Assembly (NCBI GenBank): GCA_030407005.1
Contig: JAUDYN010000008.1
Span: 1,674,001-1,738,000 of the forward strand
DNA from: Desarmillaria ectypa
Taxonomy: Eukaryota; Basidiomycota; Agaricomycetes; Agaricales; Physalacriaceae
DNA: 64,000 nucleotides
Direction of reading: 5' to 3'
Below the pieces are notes generated by a model. It had not been told where the DNA came from. It did not search any database and saw only the letters and a list, made by a program, of their open reading frames with translations. Made by a program: the position numbers and the translations under genes. Positions 32,886 to 43,434 of the stretch are shown one piece after another (position 1 is the first letter of the stretch; the number at the start of each line of letters is the position of its first letter).

Positions 32886-33711
32886 TCATCTGGCACCATC
32901 GAATAATATTACACCAATTATAGTAACACTACTTGGAAAAAATCTGACGCCCTCGCCATCCGCTACTGCAATTAGCTGCGCCCGGTTCGTCTTTGCCAGA
33001 ATCCCAATTGCTTTGCGAAGCAGTGCGACCGGAATCCCAGAGAGCGGCGATTCAATGGGGGGATCCGTGACTTCGTAAAAGGTCATGATAGTATTCAGGT
33101 GTCCAGTCGATGTCGCCTTCATTCGTCCATTCAGACTCTCCATTCAATCCGAAATAACGGGTCGCTCTCACCCATTCATGCAGAGTTTCTGCCCATTCCT
33201 CCGGCAGACGCCAATACAGCAGGGCCGATCTCGTTTGCTTCGCTGGTTCGAATACCACCAGGTTCTTTGCCACCATCACTCCCATGATGTATTCTAGATA
33301 AGAGGGAAGCACACGACCTGCGAAAGAGTAAACTACGACCCGTCGGTTAAACTGGCAAGGTAGACACACGGTTTATCCGTTCGTTCTTCAAGACTTCATC
33401 CCAGTCGTTATCAGACGTCTCTGCATCTTCCACATGTAGGAAAAATAGCTTTCGGTGCCGTGCATACGCAAGTATAAGCTTTATCCAGTGATCAGTGAAT
33501 GAAGCGAGCGTCGTTTTGTTGGGCTGCTGGCTGTATCTCTCGTCGTTAAAAAGGGAACCATGCACTCGGATAGAATGTCCTCACCTGAAGAATGGTGGAG
33601 TAGAATGGATGGACGGAAGTAAGAATCCTGCATTTCACTGTCAGCTACGTGCAAGTTGGAGCCATTGTCGTACCAGAAGGTGTTGTGTGAGTAGTAAACG
33701 CCATGACTCAT
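32886..33711 (-). CDS. VPS25: ESCRT-II subunit Vps25
   Basis: Several short exons give a two-winged-helix Vps25. First wing: H-W-I-K-L-I-L-A-Y-A-R-H, L-F-F-L-H-V-E-D-A-E, W-D-E-V-L-K-N-E-R-I-N-R. Second: Y-L-E-Y-I-M-G-V-M-V-A-K-N, K-Q-T-R-S-A-L-L-Y-W-R-L-P-E-E-W-A, then G-H-L-N-T-I-M-T-F-Y-E-V, D-P-P-I-E-S-P-L-S-G-I-P and A-D-G-E-G-V-R-F-F. ESCRT-II drives cargo sorting into multivesicular bodies at endosomes; Vps25 links to ESCRT-III Vps20. The 5' end is the weak point: the start at 33711 (M-S-H-G-V-Y-Y) needs a first intron whose borders I could not fix. The stop at 32886 assumes no further C-terminal splice. It lies just downstream of ADE1 on the same strand. Confidence 0.82.
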
Positions 33712-33778
33712 TTTCCAAATTCGGCTGCATCGATTATTATTATCTCGACCAAGTACAACTACATAGAAACTTTTGTAT

Positions 33779-34853
33779 TCATCCTATTAAAAGGTCAACA
33801 ACTTCCGTATACCGTTTTCTTGTACCTTCTACAATACTGTCTTCGATTGTCCACCCTTCCCCCTTGACCTTGCCTTCTTCCAGGCCCTTCCGAAACCCGG
33901 CTCCGACAAGCCAATCACGCAGATACTGCTTGTCAAAGCTTGACTGCGGACCGCCCGCTTTATAACCGTCCAAAGGCCAATACCGCGACGAATCAGGCGT
34001 CAGAAGCTCGTCGATTAGAATGAGCATGTCTCCAGAAGGTCCAGGAACAAGTCCGAATTCGAACTTTGTGTCCGCGAGAATGATACCTTTTGAATGCACA
34101 TAGGTCGCAGCTTCTGTGTATAACTTTATAGCGGCTTCAGATATCTGGTTGTACAGAGATTCGCCGATCAGAGTCGACGCTGCAGTGCGATCGTTAGTGG
34201 GGGGGAGCCTTTTTTTTTTATATGGAAAAAGAACGAGCCTTGCTGGGGGGAAATGTTCTCGTCATGGGTGCCTTGTTCTGCCTTGGTCGACGGAGTGAAC
34301 AGCGGCTCTGGGAATTTTTGCGACTCGACCATGTTGGGAGGAAGACTGATTCCGTGCACTGTCCCAGATTTCTTGTACTCCGACCAAGCAGATCCTAGTG
34401 GAGACTTGCGTTCAACAAGTGGACAGACACCGCGTGTATCGAACGTACCTGTCAGGTATCCCCGAACGATGGCCTCCAGTGGTACGACCTTTGCCTTCTT
34501 CACCAGCATGGCGCGTCCTTCGAGTTGATCCTTGAACGGCGCAATCTCCTTAGTCATGTCATCGATATCGCTAGTCACGAAATGGTTCGGGATGATATGT
34601 GATAGCTTCGAGAACCAGAAGAGGGAGATCTTTGTGAGGAGTTTCCCCTTGTCTGGGATTCCCTACGATTCGAGGTAAGAGCAACACAAGCTGGAGCTGT
34701 TAGACTCACATTCCTGAGGATAACATCGTATGCAGATATTCTGTCGGTCGCGACGAACAAGAGGTGGTCGGTCGACGATGTGCTGTAGATATCTCTGACC
34801 TTTCCTTTGGAGATCAGTGTAAGCCCAGGGAGATCAGAGTTGATTAAAGCCAT
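33779..34853 (-). CDS. ADE1: SAICAR synthetase (phosphoribosylaminoimidazole-succinocarboxamide synthase)
   Basis: Step 7 of purine synthesis, joining Asp to CAIR with ATP. Start M-A-L-I-N-S-D-L-P at 34853, stop at 33779, four exons. Markers: G-K-V-R-D-I-Y, F-V-A-T-D-R-I-S-A-Y-D-V-I-L, G-I-P-D-K-G-K-L-L-T, L-E-A-I-V-R-G-Y-L-T-G, A-W-S-E-Y-K-K-S-G-T-V-H-G, F-T-P-S-T-K-A-E, H-D-E-N-I, G-I-I-L-A-D-T-K-F-E-F-G, L-T-P-D-S-S-R-Y-W and Q-Y-L-R-D-W-L. The intron after S-P-Q-Q seems to use a GC donor at 34238-34237 (exon G, then GCTCGT); this is the only junction that gives the expected Q-Q-A-S-T-L-I-G. That intron contains an A/T-rich tract. Cytosolic enzyme. Confidence 0.93.
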
Positions 34854-35520
34854 GAGGAAAGATCGTCAACTTCGATAACGGCGGTAGCTCGGCATCACCG
34901 GCCTTGCAAATAGATACATATTATGTCACACAGCCACCTCTGATCAACTGTCAAACTTACTTTCATCTCTCTCTGTTCTTCTACCGTCTCGTACTCTTTG
35001 CGGTATCTTAAATGATCCGGGAGTCTTCCATCTGACAAGTAAAGTCGTAAAACATGATGATGGCTCTCTCACAGGCTCCAGAAGACCGTTTTCTCTGTAA
35101 AGTACATTTTCGAATGTCGGCCTATGGTCTCTGCACTGCATCATCGTATGCCAATCATTTCTCTACTCAAATTCTTATGCTCGCAAGTTCTGGTACCTGT
35201 TTCTATTCGTGTGGACCTAGACCTTTCTGTGGCGCACTCCTTATGTTTTCCTGGGCTTGAACGAAAATCTCCCAAGTCATGACGCGTGGACCTCGGTCCA
35301 AGTCTAGGCCCGTGGAGGGTGCGCTGGGAACAAATGATGGAGCTCGAGTATGATCCTCGCGTACCGTAATCTTTGACGCTCAAATTTCTCGAGAATGGGT
35401 TCGAATGGCCGTTTCTCACGGAATCCATGTGTCAGCCCTGTGTCCTACTATAAAGCCGTGCGGCAGCGCTAACTCGAGTCATTCAAACACAAACTACTTC
35501 GAATTCTCTACTCCAACAAC
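34854..35520. other. intergenic with TATA-like box near 35449
   Basis: Divergent promoters of ADE1 and of the small secreted protein gene. TATAAA at 35449-35454 lies 67-72 bases before the start at 35521. Nothing else recognised. Confidence 0.5.
35449..35454 (+). promoter_or_regulatory. TATA-like box
   Basis: TATAAA, about 70 bases upstream of the start codon at 35521; same arrangement as the paralog at 28 kb. Confidence 0.4.
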
Positions 35521-36122
35521 ATGCAACTCTTCCGCCTCCTCTCCAGTCTCCTCGTCCTCTCCACGACGCTTTCCCTACCAGTACCAGTCTCTGCTATTAA
35601 GGGCGAAATCACATATCCCATTAATGGCACAGTCATCATGCCGGGAAAGGCATTCGACTTCAAATACGACGGGATGGCAGATTACAGCGTATCGGGGTAC
35701 AACTACTCTGTGTGGTTGTTCACCTCTCTTCCCCAGTCCTTCTCACCTTCAGAGTCCTTCGGGGCTGGACACTACTTTGGACGGTACGATTACGCCAATT
35801 ATCCTGGTTAGTCGGTTCCCCCCAGTGTTTGTTTTACCTCGGAATCTTATTTTTATTTTTATTCAGGTGTCCCGTATGCGAACCATAAGGCCCCTGCTCA
35901 ACTTATTACGCCGGACCTCTCCGCACGCTTAGGAGGCTTCGGAACAGGAAAATCGGCTAGTAATGCCTTGGTTTACCTCGCAGTCATAGAAGAATGGGCT
36001 TCTGGATCGGTTAGTGTTTCTGTCGTGTTTTGTAAAAACTGGCGCTGACTTTGTAATAGACATTCGGGTTCCAAATGAACCTCGCAATGACACAGCTCAT
36101 ATATAATGGCACATCTTCATAA
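35521..36122 (+). CDS. small secreted protein of unknown family (paralog 2)
   Basis: Three exons: 35521 to about 35808, the exon starting after 35865 (G-V-P-Y-A-N), and one from 36060 (T-F-G-F-Q-M-N-L) to the stop 36120-36122. Signal peptide L-F-R-L-L-S-S-L-L-V-L-S-T-T-L-S-L-P. The core Y-D-G-M-A-D-Y-S-V-S-G-Y, W-L-F-T-S-L-P, F-G-A-G-H-Y-F-G-R-Y, Y-A-N-Y-P-G is nearly the same as in the gene at 27785-28388, and intron positions match. Both carry P-I-N-G-T or P-T-K-G-T shortly after cleavage. The two copies face away from each other across five housekeeping genes. Function unknown; secreted. Confidence 0.8.
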
Positions 36123-36718
36123 AACGAAAAAAACCATGTTATAGACACTTTATTTCGTGTACTATTTTTGGACTAGGGTATATGGTCATCGCCACACATA
36201 GACTATGCTACATAGGATAATCCTTTTAAAAAAGGCATCGAGCTTATATGATAGCTGATGTTGAATATAAAGTTAATAATATATACTTGGAATCTAATAC
36301 CGCTTGTTTGTCGCCGAAGAAGTTCCTCTCCAGTTCAAATTTCCGAATCCGATGGTCGTCGGAACTTGGGAAGAGGATGCTATGGAGTGCACATGTACAC
36401 GTTGAATCGAAGAATTTTGCAGCCAATTGGCTAACCGAGAGTTGGCCTACTCTAAAGTCTTTGCCTATGTAGCAAGTATACCATAAAGTTTGCCTCGTCT
36501 AGGTTGTATTTCGGGTTGGGTTCATACGACCGGTGATGAGTTCAAAGATCTTGAATAAGGGCTCGTCGACACGAGTAGTAGTGAACAGAAGAGAAAAACA
36601 CGTACCATATGTCCACCTTGGCATCCCACGGTCCTCCTATTATTATTTCGGGAGGACGACGCGGCATAGGGGCCTGGCAGAAAAAAAGCAGCAGTGACGT
36701 CATCTACGAGACTCGAAC
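36123..36718. other. intergenic
   Basis: A/T-rich stretch (36120-36300) then mixed sequence before the cysteine synthase start. No gene recognised. Confidence 0.55.
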
Positions 36719-38890
36719 ATGGAGTGGATCTTCACTCGACTACCCTCGTGGTTTAGAATACCGTCTCCCCCAACGGTTCGGCATGTCATATATGGTCTTT
36801 TTCTAGGTTTTTCTCTTTCCTTGACATCCACTTCCATCGCCTTGTTTTTTCAGAGACGAAAACAAGAGCGTATTGCCGCTCAGTTTGAAGCGCGTCCCAT
36901 CGAATTGAGAAGCGATGAGGTGCTCAAGGGTGTCACAGGGTTAATTGGTACATACCATAAAGCTATATCATCACCGCTTAGTACTGATCCTTTGGGTAGG
37001 AAATACGCCGTTGGTCAGAATCAATTCCCTGAGTAACGCGTTACGCATCGAGATATTAGGAAAGGCTGAGGTTTGTACTTTCTCTTTCTTGTATCTTTTG
37101 TCTACTTGTCTAACCTAGAAAAGTTCCTAAATCCTGGTGGAAGCGTCAAGGATCGTGTCGCGCTGAGAAGTACTTCGCCCCATACGCCCATGGCTTGCCG
37201 GAAACTGACATCATTAACCAAGTGATTGACGACGCTGAGCAGCAAGGTTTGATACACCCCCACACTGGCTCAAGGATATTTGAAGGAACAGTTGGATCTA
37301 CTGGAATATCTATCGCTACCATTGCTCGTGCCAGGTAAGTAACAGTATGATGTTCTTACTATGCTTATTTTAATTTTTCACAGAGGTTATGATGCTAGTG
37401 CGTGCCTTCAGCAGTCTATTTACACGTCGATGACCTCGAAAATCAGCCATCATAATGCCTGATGATGTTGCCGAAGAAAAAGTAAAAGCTCTCCTTTCCC
37501 TTGGCGCAGACGTGCAAAGGGTGCGTCCGGCAAGCATCGTCGACAAAAAGCAGGTTGGTATTTGTTTTCATGGGTGACTTGTCGCGTTCTGATATATCTC
37601 TTAGTATGTGGTAAGAAGTCCACACTTTTGTCTCCCAATCTGTGTTTAGATGGATATTAGAACATCGCTCGTCAACGAGCTCTGGAATTCGGAAAGGAAG
37701 AGCCCTCCTCCCGTCCGCATCTGGTGTCTTCATCTTCTTCCACTGTTGTAGTCTCGACAGAGTCCGATGATGATGATGACGCCGACCCGCTCAAACATGA
37801 ACAATTTGCTCTGAAGCCGCGAGGTTATTTTGCCGATCAGTTTGAAGTATGGATTTGTCGCTATGTTAGTCAGATCGGGAGACTGACATTCAAATTCCTG
37901 CAGAACCTAAGCAATTTCAACGCGCACTTTGAGGGCACTGGTCCAGAAATATGGCGACAAACTAATGGCCATCTGGATGCATTTGTGAGCGGCGCAGGTC
38001 AGCATCTGCACCTCAAGCATCGTGATACGTCGCTAATGCGATAAGCAGGGACGGGAGGCACCATTGCCGGTATAGGCCGATACGTCAAGTCCATGAACGA
38101 AGATGTGATCGTGGCTCTGACAGATCCGGAAGGCAGTGGCTTGTATAATAAAGTGATAGGCAAGCTTGGAACATAACACTCTCATACTGATGTCTCTCAC
38201 AGGTCAAGCACGACGTCATGTTTGACTCGAGAGAAAGTGAAGGAACAAAAAGACGTCATCAAGTAGACACCGTCGTCGAAGGAATGTCAGTTTGGTTTCG
38301 GTAGATGTTTGCAGTGCTTTGCGTTGATTTAAACCCTTTCAGTGGTATCAATCGGTTGACAAAAAACATCGAACTAGCATTGCCTATCATCGATGACGCT
38401 TTTCGGTAATGTTTAGCTGTGAACAATCCTCGAGATAATCCTAATACAAAGGTAGGATAACGGACGCTGAAGCTGTCAGCATGTCTCGGTATCTCATCCA
38501 AAATGATGGCCTCTTCCTCGGTTCTAGTAGCGCCTGTAATCTTGTTGCCTGCATCAAGCTCGCAAAGAAGATGGGATGGAAAGAAGGCCAGACAATTGTC
38601 ACAATCTTGTGCGTTTGCCCTCTTGTTAACTTTCGGATGCTCAAGTCTGAAACGTCATTAGATGCGATTCTGGTAATCGCCATTATTCGAAAGTCAGTTT
38701 TCCGTTCAGTTTTCATAGCGTCTCACTAAATCTTATTGTGTTATGATCATAGTTCTGGTAAGCAAGCCGTGTCTTCGATGTTAGTGTGAGCCGCTGATAT
38801 TGACCCAGGAACGATGGATACCTTGCCAAAGCTGGTATACCGGTTGATCTGAGTATCGTAGAGGATCTGCTTCTACAACCAACTGTATAG
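36719..38890 (+). CDS. membrane-anchored cysteine synthase (Mcy1/Cys12-like)
   Basis: N-terminal single membrane segment (about residues 23-42, V-I-Y-G-L-F-L-G-F-S-L-S-L) precedes a fold-type II PLP enzyme. Markers: G-N-T-P-L-V-R-I-N-S-L-S, N-P-G-G-S-V-K-D-R (the Lys binds PLP), G-T-V-G-S-T-G-I-S-I-A, M-P-D-D, F-E-G-T-G-P-E-I-W, G-A-G-T-G-G-T-I-A-G-I-G-R-Y, and G-L-F-L-G-S-S-S-A-C-N. A membrane anchor plus this catalytic domain matches yeast Mcy1, a mitochondrial outer-membrane protein. A Ser-then-Asp-rich insert (about 37710-37790) interrupts the domain before the F-E-N-L-S-N loop. The 3' end contains a 5-base exon at 38753-38757 (TTCTG) needed to read S-K-F-W-N-D-G-Y. Stop 38888-38890. Activity as a true cysteine synthase is uncertain in this subgroup. 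Confidence 0.82.
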
Positions 38891-39252
38891 TCCTGTATAT
38901 AAATGACACTCGTCAGTTGTGACTTTGCTTGTGTTCTACCACTGGACTGAATCTTGAACTCGATCCCTGAGCTTTTTTGCTACAACACACTCATCTCAAG
39001 TCTACCGTTTCTTTGTGCTCTGGAAAGAGTCGAGAATTTTGAAGAAATCGAGCGTGTCGCCAGATTCGGCCAGGCTGACGTTTGCTCTTGCAACTGTCAA
39101 CGTGATCGTCTTACAGATCCTTGCACGGGATCCTAGTCGGATTATGGATAATTGCAACCGTCTGTCTACTGTATTTGCATCACTGATCCTTGACGGATTC
39201 CACGTAATCATATAAATACAAGCAGCCTACCATATGCTATTCCATAAAATCA
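38891..39252. other. intergenic
   Basis: Between two plus-strand genes. Nothing recognised. Confidence 0.55.
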
Positions 39253-39848
39253 TGTCTTCAGAATCAGTCCGCGCTATCCAAAAGGTCTTCCTCTCTTCAC
39301 CTTCTTTTGCTGTCGTCGGTGCGTCCAAGGATCAGACCAAGTTCGGTACAAAGGTAAGCTATGGACGCACACACGCCTTGGTGATCCATGTTGATGGTTG
39401 CGCAAGGTTTTGAAATGGTACCAAGCTCGAGATTTGGATGTTAAACCCGTGCACCCGGTCTGTCCCTCCTTCCCCGTATTCAGTTGTGTTCTCATTCTCC
39501 CTGTGTATACAGAAAGAGTCAGAGCTCGAAGGGATTGCTACAGTCCAGAAGATCGGCGAACTCCCTGCACCCGACCAGACGTCCATCAGTGTCATCACCA
39601 ACCCCAAGGCAAGTCATATAACTTTTGGCATCTAAGTCGTATTCAGCTTACCAAAGTTTGATTCATAGATTACTCTTGGGATATTGAAGGAGGCGAAGGA
39701 ACTCTCCGTTCCCGCCCTTTGGTTGCAGCCAGGGGCTGAAGACGCTGCAGTTGTCGAATACATCAAAGAGAACGGGCTAACGGATCGTGTAATTTACGGG
39801 GGTCCATGTATCCTTGTGGAGGGAGATGGCATACGCAGCCAGCTTTGA
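39253..39848 (+). CDS. CoA-binding domain protein (YccU-like Rossmann fold)
   Basis: Start M-S-S-E-S-V-R at 39253, stop 39846-39848, four exons. Rossmann-like markers: F-A-V-V-G-A-S-K-D-Q-T-K-F-G-T-K, then V-L-K-W-Y, V-K-P-V-H-P, I-S-V-I-T-N-P-K, A-L-W-L-Q-P-G-A-E-D and the terminal Y-G-G-P-C-I-L-V-E-G-D. This fits the CoA_binding_2 family, widespread in bacteria and fungi; the physiological role is not established. Length, about 140 residues, is normal. Confidence 0.82.
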
Positions 39849-40106
39849 AGGTGCCGCGTTTGATCACTGTGTGTTGATGTGTGGAATTATTGGCATATGT
39901 TATATTGCGACATTTGATGGTTAGTGTCACCAAATCAGAAGAGTCAGTGATTCATAAAGCCTAGGGCAGAGCAAATTGTCTCAAGAGGTAACAATCTACC
40001 CATTGGATGAGAGATAGCCGACAGAGTTAAGGACAGGAACGTTCACTCCATGTGTTTGTCTCGGCCAGAAAAGGAACATATGAAAACCAGTCCGAATGCC
40101 ATTAAA

Positions 40107-41684
40107 CTATGCAAAGTACATGAGGTCGTTCTTCTTCTTGCTTTGTACTACCAGAAAATGATCAGAGGGGAAGATACACATTCAATACAGAAAACGTACC
40201 TTCTGATATACCGCTCAAGAAGTGCTCGTGCCCAAGCTTAGAAGCACCTTCTCTCAACGCAATCATTCCTGCTTCAACACAGACCGCCTTCAGCTGCGCG
40301 GCATTGAATTCATCCGTACTCCTAGCCAACTCGTCGAAGTTGACTTCAGGGGATACCGTCATCTTCCGTGAATGGATCTCCAGAATACGGGCACGGGCAG
40401 ATTCATTTGGCAAAGGGAATTCGATCTTACGATCTAGACGACCGGAACGAAGAAGGGCAGGATCAAGGATATCGATTCGGTTCGTAGCAGCTATGACCTG
40501 GCAAGACGATAAATGGAGAACACAGATGTAGTAAGAGAGAACACACCTTGATTCGCTCGTCACTGCTGAAGCCATCAAGCTGGTTGAGCAACTCAAGCAT
40601 GGTTCTCTGCACTTCACGATCACCGCTCTTCTCCGAGTCGAACCGTTTCGTACCAATGGCATCCAATTCATCAATGAAGATGATAGCTGGCGCTTTCTGC
40701 TTGGCAAGAGCAAATGCATCCCGTACCAGCTTGGCACCGTCACCGATAAACATCTGCACCAGCGAAGGTCCAGCAAGCTTGAGGTAACATGCCTGCGTTT
40801 GAGCAGCGCATGCTCGTGCGAGAAGTGTCTTTCCAGTACCAGGGGGGCCGTACATTAGGCAGCCCTTTGGAGGACGGATGCCGAGTGTTTTGAACTTCTC
40901 GCTGTGCTCCATAGGTAACACGATAGCCTCCATAAGCTCCTCGATCTGTTTCTCCAGACCACCGATATCTGTATACTTCTCCGTAGGACGCTCATCAACT
41001 TCCATAGCTTTCACGCGGGAGTCGAATTCTGCAGGGAGTGTATCAAGGACGAGATACGAGTCTTTGTTGACACCGACAAGGTCGCCTGGTTTGAGTTTCT
41101 CCGGGGGAACGAGACCTATCAGTGGAAGGAAGACGGTCTGGCGGGTAGAAGTTTTGATGACGGCACATTTTCCTTTACGCATGGAATCGAGGTCCTGATT
41201 AGCACCATCCTCTTCGCCCTCAGGATCAACGTCAAGTATCTAAAAGACGTCAGATCACGACGAGGTTTATAACAGATACTATTCACCTCAACGACGTTAC
41301 CAACAAGGTATGGCAGGACCTTGTTCTGCTTGATCTTCTCCCCATTGTCACGAATCTTTTCCTTCATTACGCTTTGTTCGTGCTGTAATCTTAATGTCTC
41401 TGAACGCATAACCTGTGAGACGAATGAGGAAGACAGCTCGCATGGGGAGAAACTCCATAACGCACCTTAATATCATTATCTATTAACCGTATCCTGGTCA
41501 GAATTTCATCTGTGCTGAGCGACATGATGTCTTCGGGAATATCCTCCCAGGTTTCCTCTGGCGGTTGGTCGGGCGCTGTATCCATAGCCACATCTTCACC
41601 TTGCGCAGGGGAAGTAGAGTCCTCTGGCTGTTTCTCCGGGTTGGTGTTAGATGGGATATCTGGTGGGGGTGCAGCAGACGACAT
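40107..41684 (-). CDS. RPT5: 26S proteasome regulatory ATPase Rpt5
   Basis: Start M-S-S-A-A-P-P-P-D at 41684 (an in-frame Met upstream is less likely), stop 40107-40109, six exons. Order: an acidic/Pro-rich N-terminus, a coiled coil around the [11 protein letters not shown] to [11 protein letters not shown] region, an OB domain ([10 protein letters not shown]), Walker A G-P-P-G-T-G-K-T, Walker [12 protein letters not shown], second region of homology [12 protein letters not shown], and a C-terminal Y-F-A. The final Y-x-A (HbYX) motif, typical of Rpt5, opens the 20S gate; it comes from a separate small last exon. Divergent from EAF6, 107 bases between starts. Confidence 0.95.
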
Positions 41685-41791
41685 GATGATAGAGAAGCTT
41701 GAAGGCAAAATGGTCTGCGAACGCGACAGTGACGCGTACAGGTCGGGTGCAGCCAAGCACAACCAAATAATATCCCTTTCACGGCACGTTC

Positions 41792-42455
41792 ATGATGGCC
41801 ACGCAGCCCGCTGCTGAAATCGACGACAAGACGCGGTACGAGACCCTTAAGAGAGAGCTGGCATTGGCTCTTCCTAAAAAGCGGGAGTCCGACAAGAACC
41901 TGGTGCGCACCTAGCGCCTTAGTTCTTCAGTTTCTTACCTTTCACACAGGCACAAATAGAGTCCCACATATACAAGTTAGAAGGACAATATCTCACTGAA
42001 ACTATTGCTCAACACGGTGGCAACATCATTCATGGTTTCGACAATTTCCTCAAGAACCAGACTACGGGGCGAAAGAGATATGAGGTCGCCGACCAGGATC
42101 GTGTGTTTTCTAACAGCAGTCTGACAATACAGAAGGTACATAGAGTGTCCATCCTACCGTTGCTCGGTATTCATTGATCTAATAGTCACTGGATCTTTTG
42201 GGGGAAGTTTCAGAGAATGAAGATCCTGGCAAGCTGTCTACAGGAGGAGTCACCACAGTTACCGTGCCGCCTGCTACACAAACACAAACGTCTCAAGCAC
42301 ACGCGAATAAACTGATACGGGACCGCGAGTATTCGAGGAAGAAGAGAGCCCAGAATCGTAACAGAAGCGCGGGGACTGTGAGCGATGATGACTCCGTTTC
42401 CGTGGCCACATCAACCGGTCGACCCAGGAAGCGGCCACGGATGGCGGACGATTAA
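41792..42455 (+). CDS. EAF6: chromatin modification subunit Eaf6 (NuA4)
   Basis: Start at 41792 (second Met at 41795), three or four exons. Markers: Y-E-T-L-K-R-E-L, K-K-R-E-S-D-K-N-L-A, I-E-S-H-I-Y-K-L-E-G-Q-Y-L, N-I-I-H-G-F-D-N-F-L-K, and F-S-N-S-S-L-T. This is the coiled-coil Eaf6 domain found in the NuA4 and NuA3 acetyltransferase complexes. The C-terminal half is basic with R-S-A-G-T and a K-R-P-R-M nuclear signal. The stop at 42453-42455 follows M-A-D-D. It shares a short divergent promoter with RPT5. Confidence 0.88.
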
Positions 42456-42532
42456 GTGCCGACGGGTACGTTATGATACTAGTGAACTGCTTCGATTCTA
42501 ACCATGGAAATGGGGAACAGTCCACATACATT

Positions 42533-43387
42533 TTATATGTCCAACGCCCCCAGAAACTTCTTAATCTCGCTCTCCTCCATGCCTTCGCCGTCAGGATCAG
42601 CAGCTTCAATGCATCGATTTATCGCGATCGTATGCCTCGTCTCTTTTGAATTGATCCATACTCGACCGTTCATACCGACCGCGACTTCAAGTGGTATTTT
42701 GGCGCCCAGGAGAGGCAGTAAGAAGTTATTAGGATCAAGGAGTCTGGGGTTGATTAGTGTAGCGACCGCAGGAAGAGTTGTAAATCCTTACTTTCGACAC
42801 ATGCCCAAACTGCATCTGACCATGAAACCGCCTTTCAGCTCTCCAAATCCTTCAGCTTTTCGTGTTTGAGCGTCGAAGCATTCTAGCTCGGGTTCCATAT
42901 CCTTGTGGGCAAGTGAAACTCTTGCATAAACTAAGCTGCCAATCTACGAAACATGATATCATACATATAGATGCAGTCATCAAACGTACCTTGAGATTGG
43001 GACGATTTCTTTTTGACGCTCCTTCGAATGCCAGTCCATCCAGAGACGCCGGATGCGCTGAGCCAATGTCGACACGAAATCCTTCGCCGGCCTTCTGGAT
43101 CACGATGCCAATGACAGATTCCTGGGGCGCAGGAACATACTAGAAACTAGAATTAAAATGAATATTCGTGTACAGATAAAAAGAACTTATACCCGTCTGG
43201 AATTGCTCTCTACCCACCATTTGCTGCCATTAGCGGAATGGTTAAGTGTGCCCGCGCGAGTAGAGATTATGCTGCTTTTTGACGTCGTATTGGGTGTAGA
43301 CGCCTGGGATAGTTGAATGAGGCCAGGGCCTAGCTTGAGATTGACATGTTGAGCCGGGATATGCTCTCCGGGGACGACAATGGTCAT
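42533..43387 (-). CDS. RRP40: RNA exosome cap subunit Rrp40
   Basis: Start M-T-I-V-V-P-G-E at 43387, stop 42533-42535, four exons. N-terminal domain K-L-G-P-G-L, then the S1 domain (Y-V-P-A-P-Q-E-S-V-I-G, D-I-G-S-A-H-P-A-S-L, F-E-G-A-S-K-R-N-R-P-N) and the KH-like part (V-Y-A-R-V, M-E-P-E-L-E-C, V-G-M-N-G-R-V-W-I). Rrp40 (EXOSC3) is one of three RNA-binding cap proteins of the nuclear and cytoplasmic exosome. An upstream in-frame Met at 43426 is in a poor context. It is head to head with VPS37, start codons 47 bases apart. Confidence 0.92.
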
Positions 43388-43434
43388 GGCCGTCGAGTGC
43401 AAAGAAGGAAATCTCCTTTTGATCACGTCCCGCC

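Noticed and set aside
35395..35410. GGTTCGAA motif resembling a tRNA B box
   Set aside because: No acceptor stem, A box or cloverleaf around it. I found no tRNA or rRNA gene anywhere in the window.
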